This document shows, piece after piece, positions 33,486 to 42,114 of a DNA stretch of 64,000 nucleotides (its first letter is position 1; the number at the start of each line of letters is the position of its first letter). The notes under the pieces were generated by a model. It did not search any database. It saw nothing but the letters and a program-made list of their open reading frames with translations, and was not told where the DNA came from. Source of the stretch: Nitratireductor sp. GISD-1A_MAKvit (GTDB taxonomy: Bacteria; Pseudomonadota; Alphaproteobacteria; Rhizobiales; Rhizobiaceae); NCBI RefSeq assembly GCF_040819555.1, contig NZ_CP161920.1, forward strand, positions 1,425,001 through 1,489,000, in the 5' to 3' direction. The translations under genes were made by a program, and so were the position numbers.

Positions 33486-34688
33486 ATGTCATCGCCCGCT
33501 TCCAAAGCCGAGCTCGAGCCGTTTGCACCGCCTGCACTTGGTGAGCCCTATCTGCTGACCCCCGGGCCTCTGACAACGGCACTTTCCGTCAAGGAGGCCA
33601 TGCTGCGCGACTGGGGATCCTGGGACGGTGACTTTCGCGCCATGACGGCCAGCCTGCGCAGCCAGCTTCTAGCGATTGCCGGGGACACTGACGGAGCGTT
33701 TGATTGTGTTCCGATCCAGGGCAGTGGCACCTTCGCAGTGGAGGCGATGCTGGCCAGCTTCCTGCCGCGGGATGGCAAGGCGCTGGTGCTTGCCAATGGC
33801 GCATATGGCCAGCGGGCCGCGCAAACGCTCAAATACCTTGGCCGCGACCATGTGGTGATCAACAAGGGCGACTACATGCCGCCACGCGGAGACGAGGTTG
33901 CGGCTGCCCTCGATGCGGATCCTGCGATCACTCATGTTCTGGTGATCCATTGCGAAACGAGCTCCGGCATTCTCAACCCGGTCGAGGAAATTTCCCGCGC
34001 GGTTTATGCGAAGGGGCGCAAGCTCCTGATCGATTCGATGAGCGCATTCGGCGCGCTCCCTCTTGATGTGAACGAGATTCGCTACGAGGCGATGGTATCC
34101 TCTGCCAACAAGTGCATTGAGGGGGTTCCGGGGTTCGGGTTCGTCATCGCCCGTAAGAACGAACTGGAGGCCGCTGAAGGGCGCAGCCACTCCATCAGCC
34201 TGGATGTGCACGCGCAGTGGGCTTACATGAACAAGACCGGTCAATGGCGGTTTACACCGCCCACCCATGTGGTGGCCGCATTTCTGGAGGCGCTGCGCCT
34301 TCATGCGCAGGAAGGTGGCGTTGCCGGTCGCGGCAGGCGTTACACCAACAATCGCGATGTCATGGTGGCGGGCATGCGCGAACTCGGTTTCGAGACGCTT
34401 TTGAAGGATCGCTGGCTTTCACCGATCATTGTCACCTTCTTCAATCCCGCCCATCCGAACTTCGACTTCAGCCGGTTCTACGAGCTGATGAAGGAAAAGG
34501 GCTTCATCATTTATCCCGGCAAGCTCACTGTCGTTGAAAGCTTCCGCGTCGGCTGCATCGGGCGGATGGATGCACATGTCATGCGCCGGGTCGTGCAGGC
34601 GGCTGGTGAATCGCTGCGCGAGATGGACGTGGACACCGCCGCTCCACCGGAAGCCGCGATCGCCGAACGCGCCAGGCTTGCCGCGTGA
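33486..34688 (+). CDS. phnW: 2-aminoethylphosphonate--pyruvate transaminase
   Basis: The 400-residue protein is PhnW: it starts with the family text [20 protein letters not shown], has the phosphate-gripping [15 protein letters not shown] and [11 protein letters not shown] segments, and the PLP lysine is probably Lys209 in [30 protein letters not shown] near the end is also typical. It transfers the amino group of 2-aminoethylphosphonate to pyruvate, giving phosphonoacetaldehyde and alanine. GGAGGATTTCAGC precedes the ATG at 33486. It is the first gene of the phosphonate-degradation operon. Confidence 0.96.
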   Translation: MSSPASKAELEPFAPPALGEPYLLTPGPLTTALSVKEAMLRDWGSWDGDFRAMTASLRSQLLAIAGDTDGAFDCVPIQGSGTFAVEAMLASFLPRDGKALVLANGAYGQRAAQTLKYLGRDHVVINKGDYMPPRGDEVAAALDADPAITHVLVIHCETSSGILNPVEEISRAVYAKGRKLLIDSMSAFGALPLDVNEIRYEAMVSSANKCIEGVPGFGFVIARKNELEAAEGRSHSISLDVHAQWAYMNKTGQWRFTPPTHVVAAFLEALRLHAQEGGVAGRGRRYTNNRDVMVAGMRELGFETLLKDRWLSPIIVTFFNPAHPNFDFSRFYELMKEKGFIIYPGKLTVVESFRVGCIGRMDAHVMRRVVQAAGESLREMDVDTAAPPEAAIAERARLAA

Positions 34689-34726
34689 AATCGCGCCGAA
34701 CCATATTGCAAGATCAAGGAAATCCC

Positions 34727-35984
34727 ATGAACCAGATGTCCCGCGTCAACGTCACCGTCAACGACCGCGAATACCCCTGGCCCTCCGTGCCTGCCATCGC
34801 CATCTGTCTCGACGGTTGCGAACCGGCCCTACCTGGACGAGGCGATTGCGGCCGGGCTGATGCCCGCGCTGGAGCGGATCAAGGCAAGGGGAACGGTGCG
34901 GACCGCGCATTCGGTCATCCCCAGCTTTACCAACCCCAACAACATGTCGATTGCGACCGGGCGTCCGCCAGCGGTTCACGGCATTTGCGGCAATTATCTC
35001 TTTGAACCTGAAACAGGCAGGGAAGTGATGATGAATGATCCGCGTTTCCTGCGCGCGCCGACCATTTTTTCCGCTTTCTACGATGCCGGTGCCAAGGTCG
35101 CGGTCGTCACCGCCAAGGACAAGCTGCGCGCCTTGCTTGGAAAAGGGCTGAAGTTCGACGAGGATCGTGCCATCTGCTTTTCCTCGGAAAAGTCGGGTAC
35201 CACGACGAAAAGCGAACACGGCATAGACAATGCATCCGCCTGGCTCGGAATGCCGGTGCCGGAGGTCTATTCCGCAGATCTGTCCGAGTTCGTGTTCGCC
35301 GCGGGCGTGAAGCTTCTCAAGGAGTTCCGGCCCGACGTCATGTATCTCACCACCACGGACTACGTGCAGCACAAATATGCGCCGGGCCACCCACAGGCCA
35401 ACAGCTTTTACGAGATGTTCGACCGTTATCTCGCCGAGCTGGACGAGCTCGGTGCGGCGATCGTGGTGACGGCCGATCACGGCATGAAACCCAAACACCT
35501 CGAAGACGGTTCGCCCAGCGTTCTCTATGTCCAGGATCTGCTCGACGAATGGCTCGGCAAGGATGCCGCTCGCGTCATTCTGCCGATCACCGATCCCTAC
35601 GTTGTCCATCACGGAGCGCTTGGTTCCTTTGCCACCGCATACTTGCCGGAAAACGTTGACAGGGCCGATGTGATTGCGCGCCTCTCCGCGGTTGAAGGGC
35701 TCGACGTGGTGATCGACCGCGAGGCGGCATGCGAGCGTTTCGAACTTCCCGCCGACCGGATAGGCGATCTCGTTCTCGTTTCGTCGGAGAACCTGACGAT
35801 CGGAACCAGCGCCGACCGGCATGATCTCGCGGCGCTCAACGAGCCGCTGCGTTCACATGGCGGCCTGACGGAACAGGCGGTTCCCTTTATCGTCAACCGC
35901 GAACTGGGCGACCTGCCGAACGCGCCGGAACTGCGCAATTTCGACGCGTTCATGTTCGCCGTCACGGCTGCTGCACGCAGCTGA
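34727..35984 (+). pseudogene. phnA: Phosphonoacetate hydrolase, split by a +1 frameshift
   Basis: The product is the zinc-dependent phosphonoacetate hydrolase of the alkaline-phosphatase superfamily. AAGGAAATCCC precedes the ATG at 34727. The frame is lost after CLDGCEPA at a run of three C (34827-34829); two would continue with YLDEAIAAGLMPALERI into the long intact part. The zinc and nucleophile positions are all present: the first Asp in CLDGCEP, Thr in PSFTNPNN, Asp and His in TTDYVQHKY, Asp-His in VTADHGMKP and the late His in RSHGGLTEQ. The repaired length is about 418 residues. It cleaves phosphonoacetate to acetate and phosphate. The indel is probably a sequencing error, since selection has kept every catalytic residue. 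Confidence 0.9.
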
Positions 35985-36022
35985 CCTGACAGACAGTAGG
36001 CACGAGACGGGAGAACGGTGAA

Positions 36023-37483
36023 ATGGGCAAACAGGAAACGCATGTGAGCGTGCGCCACGAACCGATGCGCATTGCCGGCCACAGGGTCGAGGCCGATGGC
36101 GTGGTCGAGGTTCACTACCCCTGGGACAACACGGTGATCGGGACGGTTCCGGCCGGCGATGCGCGCCATGCGCGTCAGGCCTTCGACATTGCGGCCTCAT
36201 ATACGCCAAAGCTGACGCGCTATGAACGTCAGCGCATTCTCCTGAATGCGGCCGAACTGCTGGTTGCGCGCAAGGAGGAGATTTCCGACCTCATCACTCT
36301 TGAGCTCGGTATCTCCAAGGCCGATTCCTATTACGAGGTGGGTCGCGCCTTCGATGTTTTCACCCTGGCCGGCCAGATGTGCATTCACGACGATGGTGAA
36401 ATCTTCTCCTGCGATCTGACCCCGCACGGCAAGGCGCGCAAAATTTTTACGACACGTGAGCCGCTGACTGCGATTTCGGCCATCACGCCGTTCAACCACC
36501 CGCTCAACATGGTTGCGCACAAGCTTGCGCCGGCAATCGCGACCAACAACTGCGTTGTGGTGAAGCCGACGGAGCTGACCCCGATGACAGCACTGGTTCT
36601 GGCAGATGTTCTTTACGAAGCGGGGCTTCCGCCGGAGATGTTATCGGTTGTCACGGGATGGCCCGCCGACATCGGCGAGGAGATGATCGTCAATCCGAAC
36701 ATCGATCTCATCACCTTCACCGGCGGTGTGCCCGTCGGAAAGATGATCGCGTCGAAGGCGGGTTACAAGCGACAGGTGCTGGAGCTGGGAGGCAACGATC
36801 CGCTGATCGTGCTGAACGATCTTTCGGATGACGACCTGGTCAAGGCGGCGGAGCTCGCCGTCATGGGCGCCACCAAGAATTCCGGCCAGCGCTGCACTGC
36901 GGTAAAGCGCATCCTTTGTCAGGAAAGTGTGGCGGACCGGTTCGTTCCGCTGGTGCTGGAGCGAGCGAAGAAGCTTCGTTTTGGCGATCCGATGTCACCA
37001 GACACCGAGCTGGGAACAGTGGTGCATGAAAAGGCAGCGGCCCTGTTTGAGGAACGCGTTCACAAGGCCGCCGAAGAAGGGGCCGAGGTGCTCTACAATC
37101 CTGGCCGCAGGGGCGCGCTTCTGCCCCCGATCGTGATCGACCATGTGCGTCATGGTTCGGAACTGGTGATGGAGGAGACCTTCGGTCCCATTGTACCGAT
37201 CATTCGCGCTCCCGACGACGACGACGCGCTGATCGCGCTTTCAAACTCGACGGCGTTTGGGCTGTCTTCCGGCGTCTGCACGAACGATTTCCGGCGCATG
37301 CAAAAATACATCACCGGACTGAAGGTCGGCACGGTCAACATCTGGGAAGTGCCGGGCTATCGCATCGAGATGTCGCCGTTCGGGGGCATCAAGGATTCCG
37401 GAAACGGCTATAAGGAGGGGGTGATCGAGGCGATGAAGAGCTTCACCAACGTAAAGACCTTCTCTCTGCCCTGGCAGGGGTGA
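36023..37483 (+). CDS. phnY: Phosphonoacetaldehyde dehydrogenase
   Basis: This is a 486-residue NAD(P)-dependent aldehyde dehydrogenase. The general base is Glu254 (VLELGGNDP) and the nucleophile Cys291 ([11 protein letters not shown]). The oxyanion Asn lies in ITPFNHPLN and the cofactor motif is [10 protein letters not shown]. Within the ALDH superfamily its place between phnA and the class III PLP enzyme identifies it as PhnY, which oxidises phosphonoacetaldehyde to phosphonoacetate, the substrate of PhnA. It is the middle step of the PhnW-PhnY-PhnA route. Confidence 0.94.
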   Translation: MGKQETHVSVRHEPMRIAGHRVEADGVVEVHYPWDNTVIGTVPAGDARHARQAFDIAASYTPKLTRYERQRILLNAAELLVARKEEISDLITLELGISKADSYYEVGRAFDVFTLAGQMCIHDDGEIFSCDLTPHGKARKIFTTREPLTAISAITPFNHPLNMVAHKLAPAIATNNCVVVKPTELTPMTALVLADVLYEAGLPPEMLSVVTGWPADIGEEMIVNPNIDLITFTGGVPVGKMIASKAGYKRQVLELGGNDPLIVLNDLSDDDLVKAAELAVMGATKNSGQRCTAVKRILCQESVADRFVPLVLERAKKLRFGDPMSPDTELGTVVHEKAAALFEERVHKAAEEGAEVLYNPGRRGALLPPIVIDHVRHGSELVMEETFGPIVPIIRAPDDDDALIALSNSTAFGLSSGVCTNDFRRMQKYITGLKVGTVNIWEVPGYRIEMSPFGGIKDSGNGYKEGVIEAMKSFTNVKTFSLPWQG

Positions 37484-37487
37484 GACC

Positions 37488-38843
37488 TTGAGCAAGGCGC
37501 CAATTGTACACACGGAGGGCGAGTCCAATACATCGCCCATGCGCAGGGTTTTTGCGCAGAGCCGAAATGATGGATCAACGCAGGAATTGCTCGACCGCGA
37601 CGGTCGGGCTTTTCTTCATCAAAGCCTTTCAAGCCCGTGTGTCTCCACCATTGCCAAGGCCGAAGGCATCTGGATCGAGGACACCGCCGGCCGTCGTTAT
37701 ATGGATTTCCACGGCAACAGTGTTCATCACATCGGCTATGGTCATCCCCGCGTGGTCGCTGCCATAAAGGACCAACTCGACACGCTTTCCTTTTCACCGC
37801 GCCGGTTCACCAATGACGTCTCGGTGAGGCTGGCCGAGGCACTTTCCGGGCTTGCCCCGGGTGATCTTTCCAAGGTTCTTTTCACCACCGGTGGCTCCGA
37901 TGCCATCGAGGTGGCGCTCAAGGTGGCCCGTGCTGCAACCGGCCGTTTCAAGACGGTCAGTTTCTGGGACGCCTTTCACGGTGCCGGATTCGGAGCTGCC
38001 AGCGTTGGCGGCGAATCAACGTTCCGTTCACATATCGCCGGTCCCCTGATGACCGGCACTGAACATGTCGCTCCCTTTCATTGCTATCGTTGTGCTTATG
38101 GCCACGCAGGGCCGCAAAGCTGTGGGATGGCCTGCGCTTCGATGATCGACTACGTGCTGGGAAAGGAAGGCGATGTCGCTGCCGTGATCGGTGAACCGAT
38201 GCGGGCAACGCCCGTGCCGCCGCCGCCGGGCTTCTGGAAACAGGTGCGTGCGGCGTGTGACCGCCATGGCGCGCTCCTCATTCTTGACGAGATACCCACG
38301 GGGCTCGGCAAAACGGGTACGTTCTTTTCGTGCGAGCAGGATGATGTGGTTCCCGACATCGTCGTATTGGGAAAGGCACTTGGCGGTGGCATTCTGCCGA
38401 TAGCGGCAGCGGTGGCGCGCGCCGATCTCGATGTCGCTGGAGATTTCGCCATCGGTCATTACACGCATGAGAAAAACCCGGTCACGGCGCGTGCGGCACT
38501 TGAAACCATCGCCGTCATCCGTGAGGAGGGTCTGGCCGAGCGCGCCGCGCGTCTTGGCGAGAAGGCGATGAACCGGCTCAGAGACTTTGCCGAGCGCAGC
38601 CCCCATGTGGGAGACGTGCGTGGGCGCGGCCTGATATTTGGTCTCGAACTTGTGGAGGATCGCGACACGTGCGCTCCGGCGCACGCGCTTGCCGAACGCG
38701 TCTACTATCGCTGTCTGGAGGCCGGTCTCAGCTTCAAGATCAGTGCCGGGAATGTCTTGACCCTTTCGCCGCCCATGGTGATTGCGGAAGAGGATCTGGA
38801 TCGTGCGCTATCAATCGTGGAGGAGGCTGTTCTTGAAGCCTGA
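37488..38843 (+). CDS. pbfA: Class III PLP-dependent enzyme, probable PbfA ((R)-1-hydroxy-2-aminoethylphosphonate ammonia-lyase)
   Basis: The 451-residue protein has the class III aminotransferase fold: TTGGSDAIEVALKVARAATG, catalytic Asp267 (LLILDEIPTGLGKTG) and PLP Lys296 (VLGKALGGGILP). A cluster of four cysteines (Cys199, Cys202, Cys212, Cys216) is present. It starts with TTG at 37488, five bases after phnY, with AGGGG upstream. Class III enzymes directly linked to phnW-phnA-phnY have been shown to be PbfA, which converts hydroxylated AEP to phosphonoacetaldehyde and ammonia, feeding the same pathway. The assignment rests on this context; a plain transaminase cannot be excluded. Confidence 0.75.
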   Translation: MSKAPIVHTEGESNTSPMRRVFAQSRNDGSTQELLDRDGRAFLHQSLSSPCVSTIAKAEGIWIEDTAGRRYMDFHGNSVHHIGYGHPRVVAAIKDQLDTLSFSPRRFTNDVSVRLAEALSGLAPGDLSKVLFTTGGSDAIEVALKVARAATGRFKTVSFWDAFHGAGFGAASVGGESTFRSHIAGPLMTGTEHVAPFHCYRCAYGHAGPQSCGMACASMIDYVLGKEGDVAAVIGEPMRATPVPPPPGFWKQVRAACDRHGALLILDEIPTGLGKTGTFFSCEQDDVVPDIVVLGKALGGGILPIAAAVARADLDVAGDFAIGHYTHEKNPVTARAALETIAVIREEGLAERAARLGEKAMNRLRDFAERSPHVGDVRGRGLIFGLELVEDRDTCAPAHALAERVYYRCLEAGLSFKISAGNVLTLSPPMVIAEEDLDRALSIVEEAVLEA

Positions 38844-38849
38844 CACCGC

Positions 38850-39689
38850 TTGAGCTCGACGGCCTTCTCGCTGGTTCTGATTGCCGCGCTTCTGCATGCG
38901 GGCTGGAACGCGATGGTCAAGGCCACTGGTGACAGGGCTGTCGTTCTGGCTGCCGTTTCCTGCGTACACGCGCTTTTCGGCCTCGTTCTCGTGCTCTTCG
39001 CCGACCCGCCGGCTCCGGCCAGTTGGCCGTCGATCTTTGCCTCGACGGTCATTCATTATGGCTACTACATTCTACTTTTTCAGGCCTATCGGCTGGGCGA
39101 CCTTTCACAGGTCTATCCCATTTCGCGTGGTCTTGCCCCGGCAATCGTCGCTCTCGGGGCATTGGTGTTTCTGGGCGAAAACCTCACGCCCCTGGGCTGG
39201 ATCGGGCTTGGTGCGGTCTCTGTCGGCATCGGATTTCTGGCCTGGCAGCGTGGCGCCCCGCAGGCCAGCAGGAGAGCGGTGGCCGTTGCAGTCATTCTGG
39301 GACTGTGCATTGCCTCCTACTCCTTTGCCGATGGCGTTGGCATCCGCCTGTCGCAAAGTCCGCTTGGCTATATGGGCTGGCTTTTTCTATTCGAGTTTCC
39401 GGTCCCGTTCTTCGTTGCACTTTCCCGGATGCGTGCGCGAAAGCGCATTGACCTGGGCACCATCGGGGTTGGTCTTTTCGGCGGCGTTTTCGCTGTCACT
39501 GCCTATGGTTTGGCCCTCTATGCCAAGAGCATTGCTCCGCTGGGGGCCGTATCGGCCGTGCGGGAATCCAGTGTGATCTTTGCCGCACTCATTGGTTTGT
39601 TTCTCTTCGGTGAACGCCCCATTATGGGGAGAATTGTTTCAGCCGCCATGGTGGCAGCCGGTGTGATTGCGCTGGCCCGCGCTGGTTAG
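38850..39689 (+). CDS. EamA/DMT-family transporter
   Basis: The 279-residue protein has ten predicted membrane helices in two EamA repeats; the first ends with VSVGIGFLAW and the second with MVAAGVIALARAG. YPISRGLAPAIVALGALVFLGE is a typical EamA segment. The TTG at 38850 is the only usable start, because a stop codon (that of the preceding gene) lies just upstream in frame. Translation is probably coupled to pbfA, which ends 6 nt before. In this operon it may export or import a small product such as an amino acid or a phosphonate intermediate; the direction is not known. Confidence 0.88.
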   Translation: MSSTAFSLVLIAALLHAGWNAMVKATGDRAVVLAAVSCVHALFGLVLVLFADPPAPASWPSIFASTVIHYGYYILLFQAYRLGDLSQVYPISRGLAPAIVALGALVFLGENLTPLGWIGLGAVSVGIGFLAWQRGAPQASRRAVAVAVILGLCIASYSFADGVGIRLSQSPLGYMGWLFLFEFPVPFFVALSRMRARKRIDLGTIGVGLFGGVFAVTAYGLALYAKSIAPLGAVSAVRESSVIFAALIGLFLFGERPIMGRIVSAAMVAAGVIALARAG

Positions 39690-39725
39690 CTGTATAAGTT
39701 TTTCTGGTCATATCATAAGATAAAT

Positions 39726-39742
39726 AGATTTTACTTATTCAT
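39726..39742 (+). promoter_or_regulatory. Candidate LysR site upstream of aepX
   Basis: AGATTTTACTTATTCAT matches the second phnW-upstream repeat (CGATTTTACATATATAT) at 13 of 17 positions. It lies in the 170-bp gap before aepX. Confidence 0.4.
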
Positions 39743-39786
39743 CCATGGTTCTCACTATCACACCCGGACGAGGCGCATTCGGATAA

Positions 39787-39804
39787 CTGCAGCGCTCGCT
39801 GCAG
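39787..39804. repeat. Perfect 18-bp palindrome before aepX
   Basis: CTGCAGCG-CT-CGCTGCAG is a perfect inverted repeat 55 nt before the aepX start. It may end the upstream operon transcript or be a regulator site. Confidence 0.4.
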
Positions 39805-39859
39805 GCTTGGGCCTCCCCCAAAAGAAACGCAACAATGCGCAACAAATGGGAGTACCAGC

Positions 39860-40885
39860 ATGAACTTCACCAAGAGTTCCTTAGCGATCGCGGCTTTTGC
39901 CAGCGTGCTTTCGGCCGGCGTGGCCAGCGCGCAGACAGAATTGACGGTTTACACCTCCTTCGAGGCTGTCGATCTGGAGCGCTATCGAGAGACCTTCGAA
40001 AAGGCCAACCCTGATATCAAGATCAACTGGGTGCGTGACTCCACAGGAGTAATGACAGCGAAACTTCTGGCGGAGAAAAACAACCCGCAGGCCGATGTGG
40101 TCTGGGGTGTTGCGGCGACTTCGCTACTGATGCTCAAATCCGAAGACATGCTGGAGCCTTATGCGCCCAAGGGTGTCGAGAAGCTCGACCCGAAATTCGT
40201 AGACAAGGACAACCCGCCGAGCTGGGTGGCGATGGACGCCTATGTGGCGGCGCTCTGCTACAACACGGTCGAAGCTGAAAAGCTTGGTCTTACGCCTCCG
40301 AAAAGCTGGAAGGATCTGACAAAACCTGAATACAAGGGTCACGTGATCATGCCGAACCCGAGTTCCTCGGGCACCGGCTTTCTCGACGTTTCCGCCTGGC
40401 TCCAGATGTTTGGCGAGGAAGAAGCGTGGGCCTTCATGGACGGGTTGCATGAAAACATCGCCCGCTACACGCATTCCGGTTCCAAGCCCTGCAAGCTTGC
40501 CGCCTCGGGCGAGACCGTGATTGGCGTCTCCTTCGAGTTCCCCGGTGCGCAGGCCAAGGAAAAGGGCGCGCCGATCGACATCATCTTCCCTGAAGAGGGC
40601 TCGGGCTGGGAGGCCGAGGCAGGTGCTATCATTGCTGGAACACCGAAGCTTGAAGCCGCCCAGAAACTGCTCGACTGGGCGATCTCCAGGGAAGCCAACG
40701 AGATGTACAATGTGGGCTATGCGGTGGTTGCCTATCCAGGCGTTGCCAAGCCGGTGAAACATCTTCCCGATGATATTCCCTCAAAGATGATCGAGAATGA
40801 TTTCGAATGGGCGGCAAACAACCGCCTGCGCATCCTGGAAGAGTGGACCAAGCGCTACGATTCCAAATCCGAACCCAAGGAATGA
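39860..40885 (+). CDS. aepX: 2-aminoethylphosphonate ABC transporter substrate-binding protein (AepX-like)
   Basis: The 341-residue protein has a signal peptide ending ASAQ (residues 1 to about 25) and the ferric-iron-type binding fold beginning TELTVYTSFEAVDLERY. ADVVWGVAATSLLML and VIMPNPSSSGTGFLDVSAWL are typical of the AEP-specific branch. GGGAG lies upstream of the ATG at 39860. With the next two genes it forms an AepXVW-type importer for 2-aminoethylphosphonate. The phnWAY operon just before it supports that substrate strongly. A hairpin follows the gene. Confidence 0.9.
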   Translation: MNFTKSSLAIAAFASVLSAGVASAQTELTVYTSFEAVDLERYRETFEKANPDIKINWVRDSTGVMTAKLLAEKNNPQADVVWGVAATSLLMLKSEDMLEPYAPKGVEKLDPKFVDKDNPPSWVAMDAYVAALCYNTVEAEKLGLTPPKSWKDLTKPEYKGHVIMPNPSSSGTGFLDVSAWLQMFGEEEAWAFMDGLHENIARYTHSGSKPCKLAASGETVIGVSFEFPGAQAKEKGAPIDIIFPEEGSGWEAEAGAIIAGTPKLEAAQKLLDWAISREANEMYNVGYAVVAYPGVAKPVKHLPDDIPSKMIENDFEWAANNRLRILEEWTKRYDSKSEPKE

Positions 40886-40907
40886 GGCTGCTGCCTTCAT
40901 TTTGCTA

Positions 40908-40930
40908 TGGCGCCGCCACCGGCGGCGCCA
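40908..40930 (+). terminator. GC-rich hairpin between aepX and aepV
   Basis: A perfect 10-bp stem (TGGCGCCGCC / GGCGGCGCCA) with a 3-nt loop begins 23 nt after the aepX stop. There is no U-tract, so it probably attenuates or stabilises the aepX transcript relative to the downstream genes. Confidence 0.55.
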
Positions 40931-40962
40931 CCTCCATCACAGAAAGTCCCGGGACGGTTCGG

Positions 40963-42114
40963 ATGAGACATGAAACAGTAAAAAGGGAAGTGGAAGCACC
41001 GGCGCAGAAGGGGGCTTCTGGCGAGCCGGCCGCGTCTGACGCCGCCTATCTGCGGATCGACAATTTATGGAAAGCCTTCGGTGACTTTCTGGCGCTGAAA
41101 GATGTGTCTCTGCAGATCGGCAAGGGAGAATTCATCTGCTTTCTCGGGCCTTCCGGTTGCGGCAAGACCACGCTTCTGCGGGCGATAGCCGGGCTCGACC
41201 CTCAGTCTCGCGGCACAATCCATCAGGGCGGCCGTGACATCTCATGCCTGCCTGCTTCCAGGCGGGATTACGGCATCGTCTTTCAGTCCTATGCGCTTTT
41301 TCCCAACCTGACCGTGGAGCGCAACATCGCCTTCGGTCTGGAAAATGCGAAGGTGCCGCGTGCGGAGATCCGGTCCCGTGTCGCCGAGCTCCTCAGGCTG
41401 GTAGGCCTGCCGGATCAGGCGCAGAAATACCCCGCCCAGCTTTCCGGCGGTCAACAGCAGCGTATCGCCCTCGCGCGCGCCATCGCCATCTCCCCGGGTC
41501 TACTTTTGCTGGACGAGCCGCTCTCGGCTCTTGATGCCAAGGTGCGTATCCATCTGCGTCATGAGATCAAGGAATTGCAGCGCAAACTTGGTGTCACTAC
41601 CGTCATGGTAACGCATGATCAGGAAGAAGCCCTTTCGATGGCGGATCGTATTGTCGTCATGAATCACGGGGTCATTGAGCAGGTCGGATCCCCGCAGGAG
41701 ATCTACCGCGACCCGGCAAGCCTGTTCGTCGCCGACTTCATTGGCGAAACCAACAAGTTTCCGGCTGAAAACAGGGGTGGGACGGTGCGGCTGGGCTCGC
41801 GTGAGCTCAGTATTGCCCAGGGAGATTTCAGCGAGGGGCAGAAACTCACCGTGGCAATCCGACCGGAAGACATCCTCCCGCAGGGGACGGGCGAGGCCAG
41901 CAAGTCTCTCAATCGGCTCGCCGTGGTGATTGACGACATGGAGTTTCTTGGCGCGTTCTGGCGCACGCATCTGTGTGGCGGCGATCTTGGCGAAGAGACG
42001 CTGATCGCAAATTTCTCGATGAACGCGGTCCGCCGGCTCAACCTCGAACGGGGCACCGCACTGACCATCGAGATTCCGGTCGAGCGTGTGCTCGCATTTT
42101 CGCGGGAGGCGTAA
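40963..42114 (+). CDS. aepV: 2-aminoethylphosphonate ABC transporter ATP-binding protein
   Basis: Starting at the ATG at 40963, the product has 383 residues; the frame is open further upstream but there it crosses the hairpin and the end of aepX. Walker A is GPSGCGKTT, the signature LSGGQQQRIALARAI, Walker B LLLLDEPLSALD and the switch VMVTHDQEEAL. A C-terminal TOBE-type regulatory domain follows (VAIRPEDILPQG near residue 300). It resembles PotA/FbpC-type ATPases. The next gene starts directly after its stop. Confidence 0.93.
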   Translation: MRHETVKREVEAPAQKGASGEPAASDAAYLRIDNLWKAFGDFLALKDVSLQIGKGEFICFLGPSGCGKTTLLRAIAGLDPQSRGTIHQGGRDISCLPASRRDYGIVFQSYALFPNLTVERNIAFGLENAKVPRAEIRSRVAELLRLVGLPDQAQKYPAQLSGGQQQRIALARAIAISPGLLLLDEPLSALDAKVRIHLRHEIKELQRKLGVTTVMVTHDQEEALSMADRIVVMNHGVIEQVGSPQEIYRDPASLFVADFIGETNKFPAENRGGTVRLGSRELSIAQGDFSEGQKLTVAIRPEDILPQGTGEASKSLNRLAVVIDDMEFLGAFWRTHLCGGDLGEETLIANFSMNAVRRLNLERGTALTIEIPVERVLAFSREA

